Assembly: GCF_006539165.1 (NCBI RefSeq)
Contig: NZ_BJMM01000013.1
Span: forward strand, 1-64,000
Length of the DNA stretch: 64,000 nt
Source: Streptomyces cacaoi
GTDB lineage: Bacteria; Actinomycetota; Actinomycetes; Streptomycetales; Streptomycetaceae
Direction: 5' to 3'
Each line of letters opens with the position of its first letter. The first letter of the stretch is position 1. Of this stretch, positions 24,770 through 37,788 are shown piece by piece. The notes below the pieces were generated by a model. It was given only the letters and a program-made list of their open reading frames with translations. It searched no databases and had not been told where the DNA came from. The position numbers and the translations under genes are program-made.

Positions 24770-25795
24770 ATGTCTGCCACGAGCCGCAGCGGGGGCGCCC
24801 GCTCCCCGGGCCTCATCCCGCCCCCGACCCGCGCGGACGGCCGACGGGCAGCCCCCGCCCTCGATGTCACCGGTCTGCGCAAGGAGTTCGACGGCAGAAC
24901 GGTCCTCGACGGCATCGATCTGCACGTCCCGGAAGGAACCGTCTTCTCGCTGCTCGGCCCCAACGGCGCGGGCAAGACGACCACCGTCGCGATCCTCAGC
25001 ACACTGCTCGCCCCGGACGGCGGCCGGGCCCGCGTCGCCGGCTACGACCTCGTCCGGCAGAGCGAGAGCGTGCGCTCGGTGATCGGCGTCACCGGCCAGT
25101 TCGCCGCCGTGGACCCGCTGCTCACCGCCGAGGAGAACCTCCGGCTGATGGCGGACCTCGCGCACCTCGACCGCGCCACCGGCCGCCGCCGCACCGCCGA
25201 ACTGCTCGACGCCTTCGACCTGACGAAGGCCGCACGCCGCACCGTCGGCACGCTCTCCGGCGGGATGCGCCGCAAACTCGACCTCGCCATGACGCTCGTG
25301 GGCGAACCGCGCCTGCTCTTCCTGGACGAGCCCACCACGGGCCTCGACCCGCGCAGCCGCCGCACCGTCTGGGAGACCGTCCGGCGCCTCGTCGACGAAC
25401 AGCGGGTGACCGTCTTCCTCACCACCCAGTACCTGGAGGAGGCCGATCACCTCGCGGACCGCATCGCCGTCCTGGACCGCGGCCGGATCGTCGCCGAAGG
25501 CACGGCCGACGACCTCAAACGCCGGGTCCCCGGCGGCCACATCCGGCTGCACTTCCCCGACCGCGCCGCGCTCCGGGCCGCCGCCGCCCTCCTGGACTCC
25601 GGCACCGCCGACCCCGAGGCCCTCACCCTGCGTGTGCCCGGCGACGGCGGCATCCCCGCTCTGCGGGCCGTGCTCGACGTCCTCGGCGAGGCCGCCGTCC
25701 CCGCGGACCGGCTCTCCGTGCACACCCCCGACCTGGACGACGTCTTCCTCGCCCTCACCGGCCCCGGCACCCACTCCGAGGAGCACGCCCGATGA
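24770..25795 (+). CDS. daunorubicin-resistance-like ABC ATPase (DrrA type)
   Basis: 341 aa. Walker A GPNGAGKT at 63-70, signature LSGGM at 162-166, Walker B LLFLDEP at 182-188, TTGLDPRSR, and H-loop TTQ (Gln in place of the usual His, frequent in DrrA). The C-terminal 90 residues form a DrrA-like domain ending PDLDDVFLALTG, typical of this family. Residues 1-30 are a Pro/Arg-rich extension. The start at 24770 is preceded by GCGAGG. The stop overlaps the permease ATG. Probable drug or secondary-metabolite exporter. Confidence 0.92.
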   Translation: MSATSRSGGARSPGLIPPPTRADGRRAAPALDVTGLRKEFDGRTVLDGIDLHVPEGTVFSLLGPNGAGKTTTVAILSTLLAPDGGRARVAGYDLVRQSESVRSVIGVTGQFAAVDPLLTAEENLRLMADLAHLDRATGRRRTAELLDAFDLTKAARRTVGTLSGGMRRKLDLAMTLVGEPRLLFLDEPTTGLDPRSRRTVWETVRRLVDEQRVTVFLTTQYLEEADHLADRIAVLDRGRIVAEGTADDLKRRVPGGHIRLHFPDRAALRAAAALLDSGTADPEALTLRVPGDGGIPALRAVLDVLGEAAVPADRLSVHTPDLDDVFLALTGPGTHSEEHAR

Positions 25796-26604
25796 GCGCC
25801 GCCGCCCTCGCGCTGCGCGACTCCCGCACCATGCTGCGCCGCGTCCTGCTGCACGCGCGCCGCTATCCGAGCCTGTCGCTGTCCGTGCTGATCATGCCGG
25901 TGACGATGCTGCTGCTGTTCACCTTCGCCTTCGGCGGCGCGCTCGGCGCGGGCCTCACCGGCGGCAGCGGCCCGGGCTCCGCCGCCGGCTCGGGCGCCGA
26001 CTACATCGACTACATCGCGCCGGGCATCATGCTGATGGCGGCCACCGCCGGATCCCTGTCGGTCGCGGTCGGCGTCTGCGTCGACATGACCGGAGGCATC
26101 GTCAACCGCTTCCGCACCATGTCGATCTCCCGTACCGCGTTCCTGACCGGGCACGTCGTCGGCGCGGTGCTCCAGACGATGGCGGGCGTCGTGCTCGTGA
26201 CCGTCGTCGCCGTGCTGATCGGCTTCCGGCCCGACGCGAGCCCGCTGGAGTGGCTCGCGGCCCTGGGGCTGCTGACGCTGGTCGCGCTGGCGCTGGCCTG
26301 GCTGTCGGCCGGCTTCGGACTCGTCGCCAGGACGGTGGAGTCCGCCAGCAACATGCCGATGCCGCTGCAATTCCTGCCGTTCCTCGGCAGTGCCGTCGTC
26401 ACCCCGGAGACGATGCCCGCCGGGCTGCGCTGGTTCGCCGAACACCAGCCGTTCACCCCCGTCATCGAGACGCTCCGGGGGCTGCTCACCGGGGACGGCA
26501 TCGGCACCGACGGGCCGGTGGCGCTCGCCTGGTGCACGGGCCTCGTCCTCGTCGGCCATCTGTGGGCGCGCCGGGCGTTCCACCGCTCCGCCGCCGGGCG
26601 CTGA
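25792..26604 (+). CDS. DrrB-type ABC-2 permease
   Basis: 270-aa membrane protein with six hydrophobic segments. The N-terminal cytosolic helix (ALALRDSRTMLRRVLLHARRYPS) leads into the first membrane helix. The DrrB-like loop GGIVNRFRTMSISRTAFLTGHVV lies between helices 2 and 3, and SASNMPMPLQFLPFLGSAVV-like sequence is the conserved ABC-2 element. The ATG overlaps the ATPase stop (ATGA). It functions with the preceding ATPase. Confidence 0.91.
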   Translation: MSAAALALRDSRTMLRRVLLHARRYPSLSLSVLIMPVTMLLLFTFAFGGALGAGLTGGSGPGSAAGSGADYIDYIAPGIMLMAATAGSLSVAVGVCVDMTGGIVNRFRTMSISRTAFLTGHVVGAVLQTMAGVVLVTVVAVLIGFRPDASPLEWLAALGLLTLVALALAWLSAGFGLVARTVESASNMPMPLQFLPFLGSAVVTPETMPAGLRWFAEHQPFTPVIETLRGLLTGDGIGTDGPVALAWCTGLVLVGHLWARRAFHRSAAGR

Positions 26605-26640
26605 CCGCCCCGGCGGCCGTCCCCACAGGGGCCGGGGCGG
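26605..26640. terminator. bidirectional hairpin between convergent genes
   Basis: Perfect 10-bp inverted repeat CCGCCCCGGC / GCCGGGGCGG, separating the ABC permease gene from the convergent DUF2550 gene. Confidence 0.55.
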
Positions 26641-26685
26641 CCGGACCACCGCCGTACGACGGCGAGCCCCGGGCGGCCGGACGGC

Positions 26686-27144
26686 TCAGGCGACGTTCAC
26701 GCGCTGCCCGGGAGGGGCCGCCTCCAGCCAGGCCAGAAAGCCGGTCAACGCGTCCTCGCTGAGCGCCAGTTCGACCCGCTCCCGGGCGGGCCCCACCGCG
26801 CAGGCCAGCACGACGGCGTCGGACAGCAGCGCCTGCTCCTCCTCGCCCTGCGGGCCTCTGCGCTCCAGAACGTCGATGGCCCCGCGCACCAGTTGGCGGC
26901 GGGGCCTGGGGGCATACGAGAAGACGCGGAACCACTCGATCCGGTCACCGTTGTAGCGGGCGATTCCGTACGCCCAGCCTTTTCCGGTGGGCTCAGCTGC
27001 CTCGCCCTCGGAGACCTCCCACCGCAGATTGCAGTCGAACGTCCCGCCGGACCGCTGGATGAGCCGCCTGCGTACCCCGAAGGCGAACAGCCCCACCAGC
27101 ACCAACAGGACGACCGCGCCGCACAGCAACAGAGCGAGGACCAT
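26686..27144 (-). CDS. DUF2550 membrane-anchored protein
   Basis: 152 aa. One N-terminal helix (MVLALLLCGAVVLLVLVGLFAFG), then a soluble domain starting RRRLIQRSGGTFDCNLRW and GKGWAYGIARYNGDRIEWFRVFSYAPRP-like sequence that defines the family. Members lie next to atpC in many Actinobacteria, including mycobacteria, but their role is unknown. The ATG at 27144 has AGGAGG 9 nt upstream; the GTG at 27150 is only 3 nt from it and is less likely. A large hairpin separates it from atpC. Confidence 0.86.
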   Translation of the reverse strand: MVLALLLCGAVVLLVLVGLFAFGVRRRLIQRSGGTFDCNLRWEVSEGEAAEPTGKGWAYGIARYNGDRIEWFRVFSYAPRPRRQLVRGAIDVLERRGPQGEEEQALLSDAVVLACAVGPARERVELALSEDALTGFLAWLEAAPPGQRVNVA

Positions 27145-27213
27145 CTTCACCGACCTCCTCGCTCACTCAGGACCCCGGGCCTCGCGGGTCTCGACAACTG
27201 CTTCTCTATGGCT

Positions 27214-27259
27214 TCAGCCGCGGACGGCCCCGGAACATTCCGGGACCACCCGCGGCTGA
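27214..27259 (-). terminator. atp operon terminator-like double hairpin
   Basis: Outer 10-bp stem TCAGCCGCGG / CCGCGGCTGA encloses an inner CCCGGAA/TTCCGGG dyad. It lies about 40 nt after the atpC stop codon and is also close upstream of the DUF2550 gene. Confidence 0.55.
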
Positions 27260-27297
27260 GGTGTCGTGATGACGCGCCGCCGTGCGACGGCAGTGCG

Positions 27298-27681
27298 TCA
27301 GCGAACGGCGGTCACCGCTCGCAGCCGGACGCTGGCGCGCTTCTCCGCGTCGTCGTCCGCCTGGGACTTGGCCTGCTCCAGCGCCCGCTCGGCACGCTCG
27401 ACGTCGATCTCGTCGGTCAGCTCGGCGACCTCGGCGAGCAGCGAGAGCTGGTTCTCCGCGAACGAGATGAAGCCGCCGTGCACGGCGGCGACGACGGTGC
27501 CGTCCCCGCTCTCACCACTCGTCCGGATGGTGACCGGGCCGGACTCCAGCACACCGAGCAGCGGCTGGTGGCCGGGCATGACACCGATATCACCCGACGA
27601 GGTGCGCGCGACGACCAGGCTGGCCTCGCCCGACCAGACCTTGCGGTCGGCGGCGACCAACTCGACGTGCAGCTCAGCCAC
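27298..27681 (-). CDS. atpC: F1Fo ATP synthase subunit epsilon
   Basis: 127-aa epsilon subunit of the F1 central stalk. N-terminal beta-sandwich (AELHVELVAADRKVWSGEASLVVARTSSGDIGVMPGH-like, containing the conserved GDIGVMPGH), then two C-terminal helices rich in Ala/Glu/Lys. It couples to gamma and the c-ring and can inhibit ATP hydrolysis. Last gene of the minus-strand atp operon. Confidence 0.97.
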   Translation of the reverse strand: MAELHVELVAADRKVWSGEASLVVARTSSGDIGVMPGHQPLLGVLESGPVTIRTSGESGDGTVVAAVHGGFISFAENQLSLLAEVAELTDEIDVERAERALEQAKSQADDDAEKRASVRLRAVTAVR

Positions 27682-27815
27682 TGTGGCTCCTCAGACTGGG
27701 ATGGAAAAAGGATACGGGGTGCGGAGCGGGGGCGGATACGCGCATCCGCCCCCGCCGGCGGCACGGGGCGCGAAGCCGTCCATGGCTCCGCGCCGGCACG
27801 CGCCGGGGCGCGACG

Positions 27816-30184
<2,369 letters not shown>

Positions 30185-30186
30185 GC

Positions 30187-31758
30187 TCAGCCCTCGCCCA
30201 GCAGCTTGCCGTCGGCGGTCTCGAACTGCTTCTTGAACTCGTCGACCGCGTCGCCCAGGGACTGGATCGTGTCGTCCGACATCTTGGCGCCCTCGCGGAT
30301 GCCCGTCATCAGACCCTGGTGCTCGCGGCGCATGTAGTCCAGCAGCTCGCGCTCGAAGCGGCGGATGTCCTCCACCGGCACGTCGTCCATCTTGCCGTTG
30401 GTGCCCGACCAGATGGAGACGACCTGCTCCTCGGTGGCGAACGGTGCGTACTGCGCCTGCTTCAGCAGCTCCGTCATCCGCTTACCGCGCTCCAGCGCCG
30501 CCTTCGAGGCGTCGTCCAGGTCGGAACCGAAGGCGGCGAACGCCTCCAGCTCGCGGTACTGCGCCAGGTCCACCCGGAGCGAACCGGTGATCTGCCGCAC
30601 GGCCCGGTGCTGGGCCGAACCACCCACACGGGAGACGGAGATACCGACGTTCAGCGCCGGGCGCTGGCCCGCGTTGAACAGGTCGGACTCCAGGAAGCAC
30701 TGGCCGTCGGTGATGGAGATGACGTTGGTCGGAATGAACGCCGAGACGTCGTTCGCCTTCGTCTCGACGATCGGCAGACCCGTCATCGAGCCCTTGCCCA
30801 TGTCGTCCGACAGCTTCGCGCAGCGCTCCAGCAGCCGGGAGTGCAGGTAGAAGACGTCGCCGGGGTAGGCCTCGCGGCCCGGCGGACGGCGCAGCAGCAG
30901 GGACACGGCGCGGTAGGCGTCGGCCTGCTTCGAGAGGTCGTCGAAGACGACCAGGACGTGCTTGCCCTGGTACATCCAGTGCTGGCCGATCGCCGAACCG
31001 GTGTACGGGGCGATGTACTTGAAGCCGGCCGGGTCGGACGCGGGGGCGGCGACGATCGTCGTGTACTCCAGGGCGCCGGCCTCCTCCAGCGCGCCGCGCA
31101 CGGACGCGATGGTGGAGCCCTTCTGGCCGACGGCGACGTAGATGCAGCGCACCTGCTTGTCCGGGTCGCCCGAGCGCCAGTTGTCGCGCTGGTTGATGAT
31201 CGTGTCGATGCCGAGCGCGGTCTTGCCGGTCTGCCGGTCACCGATGATCAGCTGACGCTGGCCGCGGCCGATCGGCGTCATGGTGTCGACGGCCTTGTAG
31301 CCCGTCTCCATCGGCTCGTGGACGGACTTGCGCTGCATGACCGTGGGGGCCTGGAGCTCCAGCGCGCGACGGCCCTCGGCCTCGATGTCACCGAGCCCGT
31401 CGACGGGGTTGCCCAGCGGGTCCACGACACGGCCGAGGTAGCCGTCCCCGACAGGGACCGACAGCACCTCGCCGGTGCGCTGAACCGGCTGGCCCTCCTC
31501 GATGCCGCTGAACTCACCGAGGACGACCGCGCCGATCTCGCGCTCCTCCAGGTTGAGGGCGAGGCCGAGAGTGCCGTCCTCGAACTTCAGCAGCTCATTC
31601 GCCATGGTCGAGGGCAGCCCCTCCACCTTCGCGATGCCATCGCTGGCAGCGCTGACCGTACCGACCTCTTCGCGCGAGGCCGCGTCCGGCGTGTACGACT
31701 GGACAAAGTTCTCCAGCGCGTCCCGGATCTCATCCGGCCGGATCGTGAGCTCCGCCAT
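30187..31758 (-). CDS. atpA: F1Fo ATP synthase subunit alpha
   Basis: 523-aa non-catalytic nucleotide-binding subunit. P-loop GDRQTGKT at 173-180, [17 protein letters not shown]-terminal helix, and the alpha signature [13 protein letters not shown] in the middle. AAGGAG lies 12 nt before the ATG. A 139-nt spacer with a hairpin separates it from atpH, the largest gap inside the operon. Confidence 0.98.
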   Translation of the reverse strand: MAELTIRPDEIRDALENFVQSYTPDAASREEVGTVSAASDGIAKVEGLPSTMANELLKFEDGTLGLALNLEEREIGAVVLGEFSGIEEGQPVQRTGEVLSVPVGDGYLGRVVDPLGNPVDGLGDIEAEGRRALELQAPTVMQRKSVHEPMETGYKAVDTMTPIGRGQRQLIIGDRQTGKTALGIDTIINQRDNWRSGDPDKQVRCIYVAVGQKGSTIASVRGALEEAGALEYTTIVAAPASDPAGFKYIAPYTGSAIGQHWMYQGKHVLVVFDDLSKQADAYRAVSLLLRRPPGREAYPGDVFYLHSRLLERCAKLSDDMGKGSMTGLPIVETKANDVSAFIPTNVISITDGQCFLESDLFNAGQRPALNVGISVSRVGGSAQHRAVRQITGSLRVDLAQYRELEAFAAFGSDLDDASKAALERGKRMTELLKQAQYAPFATEEQVVSIWSGTNGKMDDVPVEDIRRFERELLDYMRREHQGLMTGIREGAKMSDDTIQSLGDAVDEFKKQFETADGKLLGEG

Positions 31759-31805
31759 CTGGGTTCCCTGCTCTCCTTGTTGGGCCCGTAAATCTTCGGG
31801 GGGGC

Positions 31806-31823
31806 CTGGGGGTCGTCCCCCAG
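31806..31823 (-). other. hairpin in the atpH-atpA spacer
   Basis: Perfect 7-bp stem CTGGGGG / CCCCCAG with a 4-nt loop, next to a G-run. It could set mRNA processing or partial termination, or be a REP-like element; alpha is needed in three copies per complex and delta in one. Confidence 0.45.
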
Positions 31824-31897
31824 AAGGTTTTCTGTACGGCCCAACTCGGGCCGCGTGCGTGCTTGTTGAGTTGGTGTGGCGCGCGGGCTGCCGCCGG

Positions 31898-33675
<1,778 letters not shown>

Positions 33676-34485
33676 TCAGTGTTCCTCGACGAGCGCGCCC
33701 TGGATGTAGGTGCAGGTCAGCAGGACGAAGACGTACGCCTGGATGACCTGGATGAAGAGCTCGAACGCGATCATCACGATCGTCATCACGAAGGAGACGA
33801 CGGAGTAGGCGATGCCGATGCCGTTGAGCATGTACCAGGTCGCGATGGTGAACAGCGCCACCAGCATGTGACCGGCGAACATGTTCGCGAAGAGCCGGAC
33901 GGCGTGGGTGAAGGGCCGCACCAGCAGATTCGAGAAGAACTCGATGATCATGACCAGCGGCAGCACCGGGCCGAGCGACTTGTCGTAGCCGGTGAAGTTC
34001 TTCCAGGCGCCGACGAATCCCTGGCGCTTGAACGTGAGCCCGACCCAGAGGATGTAGACGAGCAGCGCGAGACCCAGCGGGATCGAGAAGATCGACGTCA
34101 CCGGGAACTGGGCGAGCGGGATGACGGACCACAGGTTCATCACCCAGACGAAGAAGAAGAGCGCCACCACGAGGGGGACGTACTTCTCGCCTTCCTTCTT
34201 GCCGATGGTCTCGTAGACGACTCCGCGGCGGATGAAGTCGTAGCCGGCCTCGCCGACCATCTGGAGCTTGCCCGGCACCAACTTGGGCTTGTTGAAGGCG
34301 GCCCAGAAGAACCAGACGATCGCGAGCGTACCGACGAGTGCGAGCAGTATCGGCTTGTTGAAGTCGAAGCCGCCGATGCTGAACATCGGCTCGAAGACGA
34401 ACGAGTGGAGCCCTGGAGCCTCGAAGCCGCAGCCACTGAAAAGGTGGCAGTCGGTCTCAAAGGCGAGCATCTGGTCAGTACTCAC
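33676..34485 (-). CDS. atpB: F1Fo ATP synthase subunit a
   Basis: 269-aa membrane subunit forming the proton half-channels. Conserved LVRPFTHAVRLFANMFAGH holds the essential Arg (VRLFAN), and the C-terminal helices contain AFELFIQVIQAYVFVLLTCTYI. The start is the GTG at 34485, with AAGGAG 6 nt upstream; the ATG at 34503 would place that ribosome-binding site inside the gene. Confidence 0.96.
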   Translation of the reverse strand: MSTDQMLAFETDCHLFSGCGFEAPGLHSFVFEPMFSIGGFDFNKPILLALVGTLAIVWFFWAAFNKPKLVPGKLQMVGEAGYDFIRRGVVYETIGKKEGEKYVPLVVALFFFVWVMNLWSVIPLAQFPVTSIFSIPLGLALLVYILWVGLTFKRQGFVGAWKNFTGYDKSLGPVLPLVMIIEFFSNLLVRPFTHAVRLFANMFAGHMLVALFTIATWYMLNGIGIAYSVVSFVMTIVMIAFELFIQVIQAYVFVLLTCTYIQGALVEEH

Positions 34486-34749
34486 CGCGGGCTCCTTCTG
34501 CATGGCGCATGAAAACGGCTACCTCGTTGTGTCGGCGCGGCGTGCGGCCACGGAACGGCACTGGTCTTGGTCTTGCGAATCGGGGGGCGGCGGCGGTCAG
34601 GGTGCGGGAGTGTCCGATCCGTCCCGGATGATCCGGAACTCCGGGAAACTCTGCCGTCCCCGCCTGCTGCGCCGCAGTTGGCACCGGACGATAGCAGTTG
34701 CTCGAACGAGCACTTATCCCGCCCCTACGAGACCCCGGCCCGCCGGGCC
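34486..34749. other. 264-nt atpI-atpB spacer
   Basis: Untranslated region between atpI and atpB with no gene visible and no strong hairpin. It is longer than the other gaps and may contain an internal promoter. Confidence 0.35.
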
Positions 34750-35193
34750 TCACGAATTCGCCCCAGAAGCGGCAGGCTTGCTGTCGCCCGGGGCGGACCC
34801 TTCCGGTTCGACGTACATGATCTTGGCCTTCAGGTACGCCCTTCCCTGCGCCGCGACCCACACCACGGTGGCGCCCAGCAGCGTGAACGCGAACGTACGG
34901 GTGTCGAAAAGGGTCGTATCCCGGAAAACCACCAGGACGACGAAGAGCAGCAGGATCTGCGTCGTGTACAGCAGCAGGCCCATCGCCTGAAAGAGATGCG
35001 GAAAGGATTTGGCGGTCCGCTGGAGAACGTAAAGGCCCATCCCCATGAAGAGGATCACCACGAGCGCTCCAGCAGCCGCACCGATGGCTCCCTTACCGCC
35101 TGCGAACACGCCGCTGACCACTGCGGCCACGACACCGGCTACGGCGGTCGGGACGGCGCAATGCAGCAGCATGCGAGCGTCGTTCGACTGCAT
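34750..35193 (-). CDS. atpI: ATP synthase protein I
   Basis: 147 aa with four hydrophobic segments (AVPTAVAGVVAAVVSGVFAG, AAGALVVILFMGMGLYVL, LLLYTTQILLLFVVLVVF, FAFTLLGATVVWVAAQG) and a polar C-tail. Position at the head of the atp operon and topology identify it as AtpI, an assembly factor or chaperone for the c-ring. Start ATG at 35193. Confidence 0.88.
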   Translation of the reverse strand: MQSNDARMLLHCAVPTAVAGVVAAVVSGVFAGGKGAIGAAAGALVVILFMGMGLYVLQRTAKSFPHLFQAMGLLLYTTQILLLFVVLVVFRDTTLFDTRTFAFTLLGATVVWVAAQGRAYLKAKIMYVEPEGSAPGDSKPAASGANS

Positions 35194-35316
35194 GTGGTGT
35201 GCTCCGGGGAAATCGGGGTCGACTGACGTCGAGGACGAGCGTAGCCCGGCACGGGAGACGAGCGTCCCGCCCGAAGAGGCCGGGTCAACGCGGCACTTCG
35301 GTACGTCACCGGGTTT

Positions 35317-35332
35317 CGTGAACGGTATCACA
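35317..35332. promoter_or_regulatory. candidate Rex operator (ROP) upstream of the atp operon
   Basis: CGTGAACGGTATCACA matches the Rex consensus TGTGAACGCGTTCACA at 12 of 16 positions, with both outer half-sites nearly intact. It lies about 125 nt upstream of atpI in an AT-richer patch. Rex is the NADH/NAD+ sensing repressor of respiratory genes in Streptomyces, so this would tie ATP synthase expression to redox state. Confidence 0.5.
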
Positions 35333-35440
35333 AACTATTTGATGAGGTCTTTACCTGCTGAGTGTGCCCCCCGTCACACACTCGGTCCGAAGTCCCCCGA
35401 ACCGGCGACACCGGCCGGGGAGCACCGTACAGGCCCCGGC

Positions 35441-36856
35441 TCAGCGCTTGTGCCCCACCGTCCGCCGCCGGGTCAACGCCGTGGCACCGTGCGGCGTTCG
35501 GGCCTTCGCCGCACCGCCGCCCTCGTCCGCGGTCTCGTCCCCCGTGCCGCCCCCCGCGCCGTCGCTCCGTGCGACCGCGCCGCCACCCGCGGGCTGTTCA
35601 CCACCGCCCCCGGCCTGCCCGGGACCGCTCCCCGGGGGCGTCTCGGACGCCGTGGAGGCCGCGGAAGCACCGGCCGCCGGGCCGTCCTCCCCGCGCCGGT
35701 AGCGGGGCGGCACGAACCCGCTGGCCCAGCGCGGCACTCGGGGCGTGAACCGGGGCAGCAGCAGGATCACCAGCCCCACGGCGCTCAGCACGACGATGGC
35801 CAGCACGATGGCGAGGCTGGAGGAGCGCACGGAGAAGGCGACGGCGCCGAAGGCGATCAACGCCGCCCAGAAATACATGATCAGGACGGCCCGGCTGTGC
35901 GAGTGCCCGATCTCCAGCAGCCGGTGGTGCAGATGCCCGCGGTCGGCCGCGAACGGCGACTGTCCGCGCCAGGTCCGGCGGACGATGGCCAGCACGAGGT
36001 CGGCGAACGGCACGGCGATGATCGTCAACGGCAGCAGCATGGGGATGTAGACGGGCACCATCGAGTGCACGGCCGAACGCATCGAACCCGTGCTGTCGGT
36101 GATGCGGTCCGGGTCGACCTGGCCCGTGATCGAGGCCGCGCCCGCGGCCAGCACCAGCCCGATGAGCATCGAGCCCGAGTCGCCCATGAAGATCCGCGCC
36201 GGATGCATGTTGTGCGGCAGGAAGCCCAGGCACATGCCCATCAGCACGGCCGCGAACAGCGTTGCGGGCGCCGCCGCTTCGATGCCGTAGCCGTACCACA
36301 TCCGGTACGCGTACATGAAGAACGCTGCGGCCGCGATGCACACCATGCCGCCGGCCAGACCGTCGAGCCCGTCGACGAAGTTCACGGCGTTGATGGTGAG
36401 CACGACCAGCGCGACCGTCAGCAGCGTGCCCTGGAGCGGGGTGAACGCCACGTTCCCCACACCGGGGATGGGGAGCCACAGGATGGTCAGGCCCTGCCAG
36501 ACCATGACGCCGGCGGCGATCATCTGGCCGCCGAGCTTCACCAGCGCGTCCACGCCCCACTTGTCGTCCAGGACGCCGATCAGCCAGATCAGCCCGGCGC
36601 CCGACAGCAGCGCCCTGGGCTCGTCGGAGAGCGTGAACAGCTCCCCGATGTTGGTCAGTTGAGAGGCGACGAGCAGACCCGCGCACAGCCCGCCGAACAT
36701 CGCGATACCGCCCAGCCTGGGCGTCGGCTCACGGTGCACGTCGCGCGCCCGTACCGGAGGCGCCGCACCGGCCGCGATGGCGAACTTCCGCACCGGCCCG
36801 GTCAGCAGATAGGTGACCGCGGCCGTGACGCAGAGCGTCAGCAGATATTCACGCAC
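35441..36856 (-). CDS. UDP-GlcNAc:undecaprenyl-phosphate GlcNAc-1-phosphate transferase (WecA/TagO family)
   Basis: 471-aa MraY/WecA-family membrane enzyme with about eleven helices. It starts the lipid-linked assembly of wall polymers. Motifs: DDKWGVDALVKLGGQ (Asp-Asp pair), NAVNFVDGLDGLAGG (catalytic Asp), FMGDSGSMLIG, and the WecA/TagO-specific loop DRGHLHHRLLEIGHSHSRAV. The last 90 residues are a disordered Ala/Gly/Thr-rich tail. Start GTG at 36856, preceded by GGGGAG. TATCGT at 36895-36900 is a possible -10. Confidence 0.93.
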   Translation of the reverse strand: MREYLLTLCVTAAVTYLLTGPVRKFAIAAGAAPPVRARDVHREPTPRLGGIAMFGGLCAGLLVASQLTNIGELFTLSDEPRALLSGAGLIWLIGVLDDKWGVDALVKLGGQMIAAGVMVWQGLTILWLPIPGVGNVAFTPLQGTLLTVALVVLTINAVNFVDGLDGLAGGMVCIAAAAFFMYAYRMWYGYGIEAAAPATLFAAVLMGMCLGFLPHNMHPARIFMGDSGSMLIGLVLAAGAASITGQVDPDRITDSTGSMRSAVHSMVPVYIPMLLPLTIIAVPFADLVLAIVRRTWRGQSPFAADRGHLHHRLLEIGHSHSRAVLIMYFWAALIAFGAVAFSVRSSSLAIVLAIVVLSAVGLVILLLPRFTPRVPRWASGFVPPRYRRGEDGPAAGASAASTASETPPGSGPGQAGGGGEQPAGGGAVARSDGAGGGTGDETADEGGGAAKARTPHGATALTRRRTVGHKR

Positions 36857-36973
36857 GGGCTCCCCAGAGTTCTCGTGGGCTGCTCAGGCCCCACACGATA
36901 GGTCACGTATCCCCGGCTGCCCGCTCCCGCGACGGCCGTGGTCCCCGGCCGCCGGGCCGCGCCGCTGCCGGAC

Positions 36974-36993
36974 GGCTCCCCGGCGGGGGAGCC
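36974..36993 (-). terminator. hairpin after the phosphatase-like gene
   Basis: Perfect 8-bp stem GGCTCCCC / GGGGAGCC with a 4-nt loop, between the prmC-sua5-phosphatase operon and wecA. Confidence 0.5.
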
Positions 36994-37125
36994 CGGCACG
37001 CCGCGCTCGGGCGGGCTGATCGCGCCGTGCGCACGCAGATGAGCGCACTGTGTGCTCACGGCGCCGCGCCACAGCCTAAGACACACGCCGCGGCCTGCTG
37101 GTTCTCGGTACGGCCCGCGGACGTC

Positions 37126-37788
37126 CTAGGTGTGCGCCGGAACACCCGTGAGCGCGGTGATCACCGGCTCCAGGGCCCCGTTGATCTCCTCGCCGACGGT
37201 GCGGAAGTACGGAATGGGAGCGCCGTACGGGTCGTAGATCTCGTCGGCCTCGGGGCTGGGCGCGAGCAGCCAGCCACGCAGCGCGGCGGCGGCCTGCACC
37301 AGCGCGTGCGCACGCTCGACGACGCTCTCGGCGGTCCGCGGCGCCGGCAGCGTCGCCGGGTCTATCGCCCGCACCAGTCGGGTGAACTCCTTGAGCGTGA
37401 AGGTGCGCAGGCCGGCGGAGTGGCCCATGGAGATGACCTGCGCCCGGTGGTCACGGGTCGCGGTCAGCACCAGGTCCGCCTTGATCACATGCTCGTCGAG
37501 CAGCTCACGGCCGATGAACCCGTCGGCGTCGGCGCCGTGTTCGTGCAGCACGGACACGGCGTTCTCCTCCATGGGCGCGCCCTCGTGGCCCCACGTGCCG
37601 GCGCTCTCCACCACGAGCCCGCCGGTGCGGCCGTCGCCGAGGCGGGCGGCCAGAGCATGCCGGGTGAGCCGCTCGGTGATCGGCGAGCGGCAGACGTTGC
37701 CTGTGGAGACGTGGAGGATCCGGAACGCGCCATCGGCGCCGCTTATGCCGCCGGCCTTGGCCGGGCCACGCCCTTCGGGGGCGGTCAC
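37126..37788 (-). CDS. LMW protein-tyrosine-phosphatase fold protein lacking the catalytic Cys
   Basis: 220 aa. The phosphate-binding loop reads HVSTGNVCRSP, where active low-molecular-weight phosphatases have C-x-G-N-x-C-R-S; the nucleophilic Cys position is Ser, confirmed as codon TCC on the minus strand. The second Cys, the loop Arg and the general-acid DPYG segment (EIYDPYG near the C-terminus) are kept. It should therefore bind phosphoryl groups but probably not hydrolyse them by the usual route. GTG start overlaps the stop of the threonylcarbamoyl synthase gene by one base. Upstream of a wall-polymer transferase, so an envelope-regulatory role is possible. Confidence 0.85.
   Translation of the reverse strand: MTAPEGRGPAKAGGISGADGAFRILHVSTGNVCRSPITERLTRHALAARLGDGRTGGLVVESAGTWGHEGAPMEENAVSVLHEHGADADGFIGRELLDEHVIKADLVLTATRDHRAQVISMGHSAGLRTFTLKEFTRLVRAIDPATLPAPRTAESVVERAHALVQAAAALRGWLLAPSPEADEIYDPYGAPIPYFRTVGEEINGALEPVITALTGVPAHT

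Noticed and set aside
19787-25786. A 1999-residue open frame on the minus strand
   Set aside because: Only its last 200 residues (from 20389) are a real gene. The rest is antisense to the histidine kinase, regulator, AEC and ABC genes, reads as Arg/Gly/Pro/His low complexity, and is a GC-bias shadow.
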